Source of the DNA: a bacterium
GTDB taxonomy: Bacteria > Electryoneota > RPQS01
Reading direction: 5' to 3'
Length of the DNA: 64,000 nucleotides
Assembly: GCA_016721565.1 (NCBI GenBank)
Contig: JADKHW010000001.1
Coordinates: 496,001 to 560,000 of the forward strand
Shown here: in pieces, positions 47,359-56,021 of the stretch
Layout: each line of letters begins with the position of its first letter
How positions within the stretch are numbered: the first letter of the stretch is position 1
Position numbers and translations under genes: made by a program
The notes under the pieces: generated by a model
Seen by the model: the letters and a program-made list of their open reading frames with translations, nothing else
Databases searched by the model: none
What the model was told of the DNA's origin: nothing

Positions 47359-48287
47359 CGCTCAGTGTTGTCGTCATCAGCTTCAACCAACTTGAGTTCA
47401 TCAAGCGGCTCGTTTCACAACTGCTCAATCAGGACTTTCAGCCAAACGATTACGAGATCATAGTTGTCGAATGCTACTCTCAGGACGGTTCAGCAGACTG
47501 GTTGAAAGCACAAGTTGACCCGCGCGTCCGCCCGATTCTGCTCGACAAGCCTTGTAATCGCTCGGCGGGCCGCAATCGGGGAATCGTGGCAGCCCAAGCC
47601 GACATCATCGTGATGATCGACGGCGATCACACGGTAGAGCGCGACTTCCTTTCCATGCACTCCCGCGCACACCAACGCGGAGTGTGCGCGATCGTAGGAA
47701 AATCAGTTTTCGCACGGAACCCTGAATTCGTCGCTATCAACAACTACCTGAACAACAGCGGCGCAACGAAGCTGAGTAAAGGCAGCAAACTCCCGGGCCG
47801 CTATTTTCTCACGCGCAATTGCAGTGTGTCGAAGGGCGTTCTCCTTGATATTGGATTATTCGACGAGTCTTTTGATCAGTGGGGTGGGAGGACCTTGACT
47901 TGGGGTTAGAATCGAGCGCGCGGGAATTCCGATCTATGGCGAACCTGATGCTCTTCGATCCATCATCACTTCCGTTCTATTGAAGCTGTCTTGAGTAATG
48001 TAGAAGCGTATGGATTCGGAAGTATCCCAATCCTGCTCCGCAAGCATCCACAGCTCTTTCGCGAACTCAACTTAGATCGGCTATTCAGCAATCCTTTCGA
48101 GCAAAACAGATTTAGTAGGTTGACAAGATCTACCTTTCGCCTGTTCTGTTCTACATTCGTCTATAGGATTGTTTTGCAAATCTCGCTGTTGTTATCTAAA
48201 ACAAAACAACCGCGCGCTATCCTCGACTACCTGCACCTTCGGCAGTACGCCACAGGTTTTGACCGTTCAAAATCGTTTAACAAGTAG
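47343..48287 (+). CDS. Family 2 glycosyltransferase, interrupted by three clustered single-base deletions
   Basis: Start TTG at 47343 (or GTG at 47355). GT-A domain: LSVVVISFNQLEFIKRLV, a DG-type site IVMIDGDHTVE and TRNCSVSKGVLLDIGLFDE. The open frame ends at 47909. Translation resumes sensibly if one base is added near 47888 (giving WGGEDLDLG), one near 47911 (RIERAGIPIYGEPDAL) and one near 47960 (IHHHFRSIEAVLSNVEAYG). The original frame then runs to 48287. The WGGEDLDLG motif is the catalytic ED region. The corrected protein is about 315 residues. Probably an error cluster; last gene of the glycan cluster. Confidence 0.82.
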
Positions 48288-48290
48288 TTC

Positions 48291-48951
48291 ATGGCAATTA
48301 GAATAGATGGCACGGCCGTTTCTGCCGCGCTGCAATCTGAGATTAAACTCCGCGTAGAGCAATTCATCGCACAGTGCGGCATTACACCCGGTCTTGCTGT
48401 AGTTCTCGTCGGCGACGAGCCCGCTTCAGCTGTGTATGTGAAAGCCAAAGGCAAGGCTTGCGCCAAACTCGGGATGCATTCTGAAACAATCGTAATGCCG
48501 ACCGAAACTTCCCGCACAGAGTTACTCGCCAAAATCGCTCAGTTGAACGCGGACAAACAGATTCATGGTATCTTAGTTCAATTGCCGTTGCCCAAACACC
48601 TCGATGCTGATGAAGTCATTGACACGATTGATCCAATGAAAGATGTTGACGGATTTATCTGCCGTCACGTCTTCAGCGGACATTCTAATAGTCGCCATCG
48701 GCCAACCGAATTTTGTCACGCGTGAAATGGTCAAGCCTGGAGCTGTCGTAATTGACGTCGGCATTCATCGCAAACCAGAGTCCGAGGGCGGTGGTTTGTG
48801 CGGTGACGTTCAGTACGACGCCGTTTTCGATGTTGCATCTGCTATCACTCCCGTGCCCGGCGGTGTTGGCCCTATGACGATTGCCCTGTTAATGAGCAAC
48901 ACGTTAAAGGCCGCAGAGCTGCAATCGGCAGCTGCAGTTTCGCATACTTGA
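48291..48951 (+). pseudogene. folD: Bifunctional methylenetetrahydrofolate dehydrogenase/cyclohydrolase FolD, internal deletion
   Basis: FolD converts methylene-THF to formyl-THF. The N-terminal 120 residues are normal: YVKAKGKAC with the catalytic Lys, ILVQLPLPKHL and DPMKDVDGF. Directly after DGF (about 48660) the sequence jumps, in another frame, to DLSAVTSSADILIVAIGQPNFV and continues to the normal end ITPVPGGVGPMTIALLM. The intervening part, with the CTPxG and GRSxxVGxP motifs of the NADP-binding domain, is missing: about 80 codons. As it stands the gene is non-functional. Either a real deletion or an assembly loss. mpl follows after 1 base. Confidence 0.88.
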
Positions 48952-48952
48952 A

Positions 48953-50344
48953 ATGAAATCAGTTTATTTGATCGGCATCGGCGGTATCGCAATGGCGAAC
49001 GTTGCTGTGTTATTGCGCTCTGCAGGTTATGAAGTCACAGGCTCAGATCAAGGAGTTTACGAGCCTGCCGCTTCACTACTGAAGCGCGCCGGTATCATCG
49101 CCAAGACTCCCTACGGCGTCGACAATCTCCCTCAAGATCGAAACACCACGGTAATCGTCGGAAATGTCCAGTCGCGCGGACAAATTGAAGTTGAAGAAGC
49201 CCTTCGTCGAAATCTCCAGCTTGAGTCTTTCCCAGGGTTTCTTCGCCGCACAGTTATGGCGCATAAAACCCGCGTCGTCATTGCAGGCACACACGGCAAG
49301 AGCACAACGACGGCCTGCGTTGCTCATCTATTGAATGAACTCGGTCGAGATCCAAGCTATCTCATCGGCGCTGATCCCTTGACATTGCCCTATGGTGGCA
49401 ATATTGGAAGCGGCGCAGAGTTTGTTATTGAAGGCGATGAATACGACAGCGCGTTCTTTGACAAACGCTCGAAATTCCTTGACTATTTTCCAAATGTATT
49501 ACTTCTCGGCCGCGTAGAGCATGATCACCTTGACATCTTCCCGACACTTGAGGAAATGCTCGTGTCGTTTCGCCGCTTAGTAGCTCAGTTACCCTCCAAC
49601 GGGAAGCTGATCGTTGCTGCTGACAGCCCGCTCGCAATGGAACTTGCCCAAAAGGCACCTTGCGATGTGATCACTGTCTCCGCCGATTCTGTAAGCGACT
49701 ACTCTATTCACGAAGGATCGCTAAAAGGTCCGAACGGCAGCAAGTTTGATAACTTCGCTCCCGGAGTCATTGGCGATTATAATCAATTAAATGTCGCGAT
49801 GTCAATCGCCGCCGTCGAAACATTAGGAATATCGCTTGACGATATCGTCAATGCCGCAAAGACTTTCAAAGGCATTAAGCGCCGTCTCGAGCTACTATTT
49901 GAATCGGCAAACACCTTAGTTTTTGATGACTTCGCACATCACCCAACCGCGATCACAGCAGCCATCAAAGCAATTCGCAAGCGTTTTCCCCAGCACCATG
50001 TCATCGCAGTTTTTGAACCGCGCTCGAACACTGCCGTACGCAACAAATATCAGGATGAGTTTCGAGCGGCCCTTGCGAATGCACATGAAGTGATCATCGG
50101 CACAGTTCATCGCAAGGACAAGGTCCCCGCAAGTGAAGTCGTAGATACTGATCGCATGGTTTCAGAATTGAAAGCCGCCGGTGTACCCGCGATCTCACTT
50201 GAGAACAAAGAAATACCAAATCATCTTGCAAATGGTCACTCAGACAAGTCCACAATTGTTCTCTTCATGAGCAACGGTGGCTTTTCAAGCGCGCCTGCAG
50301 AATATGTTAGCTTGCTCATGCAAGCGTCACCAATCACGGCTTAA
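48953..50344 (+). CDS. mpl: UDP-N-acetylmuramate:L-alanyl-gamma-D-glutamyl-meso-diaminopimelate ligase
   Basis: 463 residues. Mur-ligase fold: N-terminal Rossmann domain (VYLIGIGGIAMANVAVLL), ATP-binding AGTHGKSTTTA and C-terminal AVFEPRSNT. The segment EGDEYDSAFFDKRSKFLDY is the Mpl signature that separates it from MurC. Mpl reattaches recycled murein tripeptide to UDP-MurNAc. This implies a DAP-type peptidoglycan and a recycling pathway. tRNA-Sec starts 7 bases after its stop. Confidence 0.92.
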   Translation: MKSVYLIGIGGIAMANVAVLLRSAGYEVTGSDQGVYEPAASLLKRAGIIAKTPYGVDNLPQDRNTTVIVGNVQSRGQIEVEEALRRNLQLESFPGFLRRTVMAHKTRVVIAGTHGKSTTTACVAHLLNELGRDPSYLIGADPLTLPYGGNIGSGAEFVIEGDEYDSAFFDKRSKFLDYFPNVLLLGRVEHDHLDIFPTLEEMLVSFRRLVAQLPSNGKLIVAADSPLAMELAQKAPCDVITVSADSVSDYSIHEGSLKGPNGSKFDNFAPGVIGDYNQLNVAMSIAAVETLGISLDDIVNAAKTFKGIKRRLELLFESANTLVFDDFAHHPTAITAAIKAIRKRFPQHHVIAVFEPRSNTAVRNKYQDEFRAALANAHEVIIGTVHRKDKVPASEVVDTDRMVSELKAAGVPAISLENKEIPNHLANGHSDKSTIVLFMSNGGFSSAPAEYVSLLMQASPITA

Positions 50345-50351
50345 TCGCCGT

Positions 50352-50447
50352 GGGAACGGATGGGGCACTGGTGGCTCCCGCGGTCTTCAAAACCGTTAGC
50401 GTCCATGTAACACATGGATGGCTGGGTTCGATTCCCAGACGTTCCCG
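50352..50447 (+). tRNA. selC: tRNA-Sec (anticodon UCA)
   Basis: 96-base tRNA with all marks of selenocysteine tRNA. Acceptor GGGAACG(G)/(A)CGTTCCC, 7 clear pairs plus one mismatched eighth pair. Anticodon stem CGGT/ACCG with loop CTTCAAA, anticodon TCA. A long variable arm with 7-bp stem TCCATGT-AAC-ACATGGA, T arm CTGGG-TTCGATT-CCCAG, and discriminator G. CCA is not encoded. It lies 7 bases downstream of mpl and is probably co-transcribed with it. With selA and selB it forms a near-complete Sec insertion system. Confidence 0.95.
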
Positions 50448-50627
50448 CAAAAGCGCTGCGTTCATACCTCATATACAGTCAGCCCATGAAGGAAACCGCG
50501 ACTGGTAAACTGTTAGATTGCTTAACACTCACCATTGTATTCTTTAGTCACTAATCACCGTTACTATGTCAAGCAAATGCAGATGCCTAATTGTCGCTCA
50601 GTGCTCTGCTTTGAACAAATAAACGCC

Positions 50628-50656
50628 TTGACATTCCCAAAGAAGATGTTTAGCTT
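50628..50656 (+). promoter_or_regulatory. Putative pckG promoter (TTGACA - 17 bp - TAGCTT)
   Basis: A perfect TTGACA at 50628-50633 is followed after 17 bases by TAGCTTT (50651-50657), a weak sigma-70 -10 box but one that fits TAnnTTT. It lies in the 265-base gap between tRNA-Sec and pckG, leaving a leader of about 50 bases before the ATG at 50713. The rest of the gap shows no gene. Confidence 0.35.
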
Positions 50657-50712
50657 TCCATGAGCAGTATTCTATCCCTTTTCAATCTTATATTACTGAT
50701 TACGAGGAATTT

Positions 50713-52461
50713 ATGACTGGCAACTCCGCCGTCTCATCTTGGGTTGATGAATGTGTAAGACTTCTCAAACCCGAAAATGTACACTGGTGCGACGGTTCCG
50801 ACGCCGAACGCGACATGCTTACTAAAATGCTACTTGATCGCGGCGAATTCATGCGTTTGAACCAAGCTAACTGGCCCAATTGCTACCTGTACCGATCCGA
50901 CCCGACCGATGTTGCCCGCACCGAAAAGGTGACTTACATTTGCTGCGAAAACGAATCTGATGCGGGTCCAACTAATAATTATATGTCGCCCGCGCAGGCA
51001 CAGGCCGAGATTCTCCCGCGTTTCGCAGGTGCCATGAAGGGTCGAACCATGTACGTCGTTCCATACGTCATGGGTCCCCTCGGCAGTCCGTACAGCAAAG
51101 TTGGTTTTGAGATTACCGATTCCGCCTACGTCGTCTTGAACATGCGGATTATGACGCGCATGGGCAAAGCCGCCATCGATATGCTAGGCAACTCTTTGGA
51201 TTTCGTTAAGGGCATGCACTCGCTTGGCGACCTTTCTCCCGAGTCGCGCGCAATCTGTCACTTCCCGGAGCGAAATGAAATCTGGTCAATTGGATCGGGC
51301 TACGGCGGCAACGCCTTGCTTGGCAAGAAATGCCACGCGCTTCGTATCGCCTCGACCCAAGCTCGTAAAGAGGGCTGGCTTGCAGAACACATGCTAATTC
51401 TCGGACTTGAAAGCCCGGAAGGGAAGACGTATTATGTCGCTGGCGCATTCCCGTCAGCTTGTGGTAAGACCAATCTTGCAATGGTCATTCCCCCAAAAGC
51501 ACTAAACGGCTGGAAGACATGGACTGTTGGAGATGATATTGCTTGGATGCGCTTTGGTAAAGACGGCCGTCTGTACGCAATCAACCCCGAAGCTGGTTTC
51601 TTCGGAGTCGCCCCAGGCACTTCCTCAAAGACCAATGCTAACGCGCTTAAGACCGCTTCAGCGAACTCGATTTTCACGAACGTAGCTGTGGACGACGACG
51701 GCAATGTCTGGTGGGAAGGCTTATCGAAAGCTCCAGAGAAACTCACCGATTGGAAGGGTAACCCTTGGACTCCCGCGAGTCCTGAGAAGGCCGCCCATCC
51801 CAATTCTCGTTTCACGACTCCAGCTTCTCAATGCCCATCCATTTCACCGGAATGGCAAAATCCAGAAGGCGTTCCTATTTCGGCCATTCTCTTCGGCGGT
51901 CGCAGAACCCACCTTGTGCCACTCGTCGTCGAGGCAATGTCTTGGGAGCATGGCGTCTTTATTGGTGCATCGATGGGCAGTGAAGCCACAGCCGCAGCGA
52001 CGGATACAAAGTCAGGGACAATCCGCCATGATCCAATGGCGATGCTTCCCTTCTGTGGTTACCACATGGCAGACTACTTTCACCATTGGCTTGAAATGGG
52101 GCAAAGGGTCCCAAATCCTCCGAAGATTTTTGCAGTGAACTGGTTCCGCCAAGATGATGACGGGCGTTTCCTTTGGCCGGGTTTTAGCGACAATGTCAGA
52201 GTTCTTGAGTGGATCATTCGACGGATCGAAGGAAATGCAGGAAGCGTTGACACACCGATTGGAATTTTGCCCCACTTAGCTGACTTAAACACCGATGGTT
52301 TAGAAGCATCCAAGGAAGATATGGAAGAGCTTCTGAGAATAGATATAGCAGGGTGGAAGCAGGAAATTGCGGGCCGCCGTGACTACTTCAAGACTTTCGG
52401 CGCCAAGTTCCCCAAAGCACTTAACGATCAGGTTGACTCCATCGAAAAGCGCCTTGGTTAG
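50713..52461 (+). CDS. pckG: Phosphoenolpyruvate carboxykinase (GTP)
   Basis: 582 residues. Converts oxaloacetate and GTP to PEP and CO2 for gluconeogenesis (or the reverse). GTP-type signature around the active-site cysteine AFPSACGKTNLAM, with GDDIAWMRF, NPEAGFFGVAPGTS and FGGRRTHLVPL. MGPLGSPYSKVGFEITDS is also typical. AGGA lies before the ATG. A strong terminator follows, so it is probably a single-gene transcript. Confidence 0.97.
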   Translation: MTGNSAVSSWVDECVRLLKPENVHWCDGSDAERDMLTKMLLDRGEFMRLNQANWPNCYLYRSDPTDVARTEKVTYICCENESDAGPTNNYMSPAQAQAEILPRFAGAMKGRTMYVVPYVMGPLGSPYSKVGFEITDSAYVVLNMRIMTRMGKAAIDMLGNSLDFVKGMHSLGDLSPESRAICHFPERNEIWSIGSGYGGNALLGKKCHALRIASTQARKEGWLAEHMLILGLESPEGKTYYVAGAFPSACGKTNLAMVIPPKALNGWKTWTVGDDIAWMRFGKDGRLYAINPEAGFFGVAPGTSSKTNANALKTASANSIFTNVAVDDDGNVWWEGLSKAPEKLTDWKGNPWTPASPEKAAHPNSRFTTPASQCPSISPEWQNPEGVPISAILFGGRRTHLVPLVVEAMSWEHGVFIGASMGSEATAAATDTKSGTIRHDPMAMLPFCGYHMADYFHHWLEMGQRVPNPPKIFAVNWFRQDDDGRFLWPGFSDNVRVLEWIIRRIEGNAGSVDTPIGILPHLADLNTDGLEASKEDMEELLRIDIAGWKQEIAGRRDYFKTFGAKFPKALNDQVDSIEKRLG

Positions 52462-52484
52462 CCCTGTTCATTGAAACAAGTTTC

Positions 52485-52524
52485 AAGGGCCATCTGTTTA
52501 ATAGATAGATGGCCCTTTGTTTTA
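52485..52524 (+). terminator. Rho-independent terminator after pckG
   Basis: 11-bp stem AAGGGCCATCT (52485-52495) paired with AGATGGCCCTT (52507-52517), loop of 11 bases, then TTGTTTT. It lies 24 bases past the pckG stop and ends just before the ribosome-binding site of the next gene. Confidence 0.85.
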
Positions 52525-52535
52525 GAGGAATTAAC

Positions 52536-53360
52536 ATGAAGTCAATCGGCTTAATAATCCTATCATTGGTAGTTTATGCGGTAACGCACGCAGCCCCCAA
52601 GGTTGCCGTCTTTCCGTTTGAACCTTTGATGGATTCGACCTATAATATCTGGCGGGACCAAGTCAAGGTTTTGGACTATCAGCTTGCGCTTCAGAGCTTC
52701 CTGATGTCCGATTTCATTAGCCGCGATGACATGGATGCCGTAAAGATTGACAAGCCCGTGAAGTCCGTGGCCGAAGCCGTTGCTGCTGCAAAGGCAGTTC
52801 AAGCCGATTTCGCCGTCATCGGAGCTTATGCCGAGTTACCCTCCGCAATTCGGGTGGATGCGCAGTTGATTGATGTCGCATTGGGAGACGTCCCGCGCGG
52901 CTATTCGGCTTCTGCTTCGGCACCAAGTTGGGTGGATTTGTCAGCCGTAGCGGACGAAGTTGCGAGCCAGTTGATCGGGCTGATCAAGTCATCATCTACG
53001 GCTCGCAGGGATTCCCGCAGCCGTTTGATTGTGGAAGGCGACCGCAATGCCTTAGGATTCCCGCCCAGCACACAAGCTCATCTGTTGATTGAAGTGAATT
53101 CTCGGGCCCCGAAAATTACCTTGAGCAACGGTGCCGCCATGAAGCGCTGCTCCGTCAAAGACCGTTCACTGGCGGCAGGGACACAGCCGTCTCAAATCTG
53201 CTATTCAGCTGATGTTGCCGCAGGCGAGATCGAAATCACAATCGACCAGCGCGGCTATTACGGCCACAAGGAGTCAATCAATCTGTCCGAAGGCAAAGTC
53301 TATCGCTTGGTGGTCGAGCTGGAGAAGATGGCATTTCAATCCGTCCCAACCCCTAAATAG
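52536..53360 (+). CDS. Secreted or periplasmic protein of unknown function
   Basis: 274 residues from the ATG at 52536, preceded by AGAGGA. Signal peptide (MKSIGLIILSLVVYAVTHA), then PKVAVFPFEPLMDS and VQADFAVIGAYAELPSAIRVDAQLIDVALGD. This alternation resembles the CsgG/FlgO/TolB-N type domain that senses or gates at the outer membrane. The C-terminal part (AGEIEITIDQRGYYGHKE) is PEGA-like. Several cysteines late in the sequence (KRCSVKD, ICYSAD) could form a disulfide. No family assigned. Last plus-strand gene before the strand switch. Confidence 0.65.
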   Translation: MKSIGLIILSLVVYAVTHAAPKVAVFPFEPLMDSTYNIWRDQVKVLDYQLALQSFLMSDFISRDDMDAVKIDKPVKSVAEAVAAAKAVQADFAVIGAYAELPSAIRVDAQLIDVALGDVPRGYSASASAPSWVDLSAVADEVASQLIGLIKSSSTARRDSRSRLIVEGDRNALGFPPSTQAHLLIEVNSRAPKITLSNGAAMKRCSVKDRSLAAGTQPSQICYSADVAAGEIEITIDQRGYYGHKESINLSEGKVYRLVVELEKMAFQSVPTPK

Positions 53361-53388
53361 TCGATAATTTACAGTTTCCGGTTCGATG

Positions 53389-53422
53389 ACATTATGCACG
53401 GTCGAAAGACCGCACATAATGT
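53389..53422. repeat. Long hairpin with GAAA tetraloop in the convergent gap
   Basis: ACATTATG-CA-CGGTC-GAAA-GACCG-CA-CATAATGT: an 8-bp outer stem, a 2x2 internal mismatch and a 5-bp inner stem closed by GAAA. No T tract follows, so it is not a standard terminator. Its right half is the left arm of the dif-like site at 53409-53436, and its left half is an inverted near-copy of that arm. Confidence 0.7.
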
Positions 53423-53436
53423 TGCTTATGTGACCT
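53409..53436 (+). other. Candidate dif site (XerC/XerD recombination site)
   Basis: 28 bases with the dif layout: 11-bp arm ACCGCACATAA, 6-bp centre TGTTGC and 11-bp arm TTATGTGACCT. The inner parts CACATAA and TTATGTG are perfect inverted repeats. Against the E. coli dif arms, 7 of 11 (XerC side) and 8 of 11 (XerD side) positions match, and the centre begins TGT as there. It lies between converging transcription units, where all genes on the left are plus and all on the right are minus. That is what is expected at a replication terminus. Confidence 0.5.
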
Positions 53437-53447
53437 TAAGAATTATC

Positions 53448-53473
53448 AGAAGGCCGGGTTTCCCCGGCCTTCT
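53448..53473. terminator. Bidirectional terminator between the converging 53360 gene and leuS
   Basis: 11-bp perfect stem AGAAGGCCGGG (53448-53458) and CCCGGCCTTCT (53463-53473) with loop TTTC. It stands between convergent genes and can serve both. T-rich flanks are weak on the plus side (CTCTGCTCT) and A/T-rich on the minus side (TGATAATTCTT). Confidence 0.8.
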
Positions 53474-53503
53474 CTGCTCTAAAAACGCACCACATTGAAG
53501 GGG

Positions 53504-56017
53504 TTACCCCTTCACCACCAGATTCACAATCTTCCCCGCCACGACAATGACCTTTACCAATTCCTTGCCCTCAAGCTGACTCTTCACCTTCTCCAAGTCC
53601 AAGGCCAGCTTCTCCAGCTCATCCTTCGTCGCACCCGCCGCAGCTTCAAAAGTATCCCGAAGCTTCCCGTTAATCTGCACAGCGATCGTCACCGTATCTG
53701 CTTTCGCCTTTTCCGCATCAAATTCCGGCCAAGCTGCATCAAAAACAGTCGTCTCATGCCCGAACTGATGCCACAACTCTTCGGCCAAATGCGGTGCCGA
53801 AGGCGCAATCAGCTTAATCAACGTCTCAATCGTCTGGACCTTCGCGGCGCTCTTCGTCACACCCTTCAGATCCGATCCAACCCAACTATATATAGCATTC
53901 GTCAATTCCATGAGCCGCGCAAGTTGCGTATTAAACGCGAACGCCTGCAAGTCATTCCCCACAGCTTGAATCGTCTGATGGAGACGACGCTCAACATCCC
54001 GTGGTACGGCCTCTTCAATGTTCACAGTTGACATTGAAACCGCCATCCCCAATCTCCAAACCCGCGCGACAAATCTCTCAATCCCCGAAATCCCGCCTTC
54101 GCTCCAATCGCCGCCCTGCGTGTAATCACCCGAGAACATCAAATAGCACCTGAGCACATCCGAACCCACACGTTCAAGCACCGGCTCTGGCGCAACCGTG
54201 TTGCCCTTCGACTTGGACATCCGCTCGCCCTTGTTCAGGATAATCCCCTGGTGAATCAGCCGCGAGAACGGCTCTTCATACGGAAACCAACCTTCATCCT
54301 TGGCGACTTTGCCAAAGAAGCGGCTATAAATAAGGTGGCCCATGGCATGTTCCGGCCCGCCGACATATTGATGCACCGGGAACAACTCCTTCAAGTGTTC
54401 TCTGTCAAAAGGCGCGCTATCCAGCCGTGCATCGGGGTATCTCAAGTAGTACCATGATGAGCACACAAACGTATCCATCGTATCCGGATCGCGCTCGGCA
54501 GGCTCACCGCACACCGGGCAAGTCGTGTTGATAAACGACTCGACACTCGCCAGCGGTGACTTCCCTTTCGGCTTATACTCCTTCACATCCTGCGGCAGCA
54601 AAACGGGCAACTGCTCTTCCGGCACCGGCACAGTCCCGCAAACCTTGCAATGCACCATCGGAATCGGCGCACCCCAGTATCGTTGCCGTGACACCGTCCA
54701 ATCCCTAAGATGCCACGTCACGGTAGGTTTACCCTTCCCCATTGACTCAAGCTTCCGCCCCACTGCCCGAATCCCCTCTTCCGAGGTCAACCCCGAAAAT
54801 TCCCCCGAATCAAACATCACACCCTTATCCGTCAATGCTTCATTCCCCCTGCTTGCGGGGGGTTGGTGTGGGGGGCGGCTTCGGCGAAATCACTGCTTTA
54901 ATCGCCAACCCGTACGTCTTCGCAAACGCAAAATCCCTACTGTCATGCGCCGGCACCGCCATCACCGCACCCGTCCCATACGACCCAATCACATAGTCCG
55001 CCACCCAAACAGGCACACTCTCTCCCGTCAACGGATGCACACAGTAAGCCCCCGTAAACACCCCCGTCTTGGGCCGATCCTCCATCTGCCGATCCACTTC
55101 AGACAAGCTGAGAGCCTTCTGCACATACTCGTCCACAGTAGCGCGATGCTCATCCGTAGTAATCTTCTTCACCAACGCATGCTCCGGTGCTAAGACCACA
55201 TACGTCACCCCAAACAGCGTATCCATCCGCGTAGTGAAAACATTGATACGTCTCTCTTTCGCTCCAGCGGGGGGTTAGGGGGTGACGATCAAAAGCTGAT
55301 CTCCGTCCCTTCCGACTTTCCGATCCAATACCGTTGCATGGCCTTCGTCTTCTCCGGCCAATCAATTGTATCAAGCCCGTCGAGCAATCTCTGGTTGTAG
55401 TCGGAAATTCGGAAAAACCATTGCCTCATCTTGCGTCGTTCCACCGGCGTGTCACACCGCTCGCACAAGTTATCCGCACCGACCTGCTCATTGGCCAGCA
55501 CCGTCTGACAATTCGGACACCAATTCACCAGCGCGTCTTTTTGATAGGCCAACCCGCGCTTGTACATCAGTAGGAACCACCACTGCGTCCACTTGTAATA
55601 GTCCGGCGACGACGTGACCACCTCGTAATCCCAGTCGTACATCGCGCCGATCTTCTTCAACTGTTCGCGCATGAAGCTGATGTTCTTCGCGGTGGATTCG
55701 GCCGGATGCACACCCGTCTTAATCGCGTAGTTCTCCGCGGGCAGGCCGAACGAGTCAAACCCCATTGGCTCAAAGACCTCGTACCCTTGCATTCTCTTGA
55801 ACCGCGCATAGCTGTCCGTCGGCGCATAGCAATACCAGTGCCCCATGTGCAGCTTATCCCCCGAAGGATAACTGAACATCGTCAGCACATAGTGCTTAGG
55901 CTTGGGCGAATTCCAATCGAATTTATAAGTCCCCCGCTCTGCCCACCAAGTCTGCCACTTGGCCTCAATGTCAGCAAACGGGTACTGTTGTTCGGAGATG
56001 TGTTTCTTATCAGACAT
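53504..56017 (-). CDS. leuS: Leucyl-tRNA synthetase, with three homopolymer frameshifts
   Basis: Charges tRNA-Leu and edits mischarged products. Read from 56017: HMGH motif, a zinc-type CPNC...CERC and the frame to EGTEISF; then from about 55226 the editing domain (FTTRMDTLFGVTYVVLAPEH, GTGAVMAVPAHD); then from 54835 SGEFSGL, catalytic WTVSRQRYWG and KMSKS in GERMSKSKGN. Removing one base each from the runs at 55291-55294, 55269-55274 and 54857-54862 gives one protein of 836 residues, full length. Two of the runs lie in C-rich inserts that encode Pro-rich loops. The TGA after EISF is not selenocysteine, since the following frame does not match. Confidence 0.94.
54845..54882. repeat. G/C-rich mini-palindrome inside leuS (copy 1)
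   Basis: CCCCCTGCTTGCGGGGG followed by GTTGGTGTGGGGGG: a short inverted repeat, then TTGG-type spacer and a second G run. It encodes the Pro-rich loop KPPPTPTP on the minus strand. Similar elements lie at 55262-55283 and 59134-59173. Confidence 0.5.
55260..55283. repeat. G/C-rich mini-palindrome inside leuS (copy 2)
   Basis: CGCTCCAGCG inverted repeat followed by GGGGGTTAGGGGGTG. Same build as the copy at 54845: a small palindrome, a G run, TTAG, then another G run. On the minus strand it encodes a Pro-containing loop (HPLTPPAGAK) between the catalytic and editing domains of LeuRS. Confidence 0.45.
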
Positions 56018-56021
56018 AATT

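Noticed and set aside
53389..53422. Hairpin at 53389 as a transcription terminator
   Set aside because: It has no T tract on either strand; a proper terminator stem lies 26 bases further on.
55286..55300. In-frame TGA in leuS read as a selenocysteine codon
   Set aside because: The organism has Sec machinery, but translation past this TGA in the same frame does not match LeuRS. Only base removal in the neighbouring runs restores the family sequence, and no SECIS-like hairpin follows.
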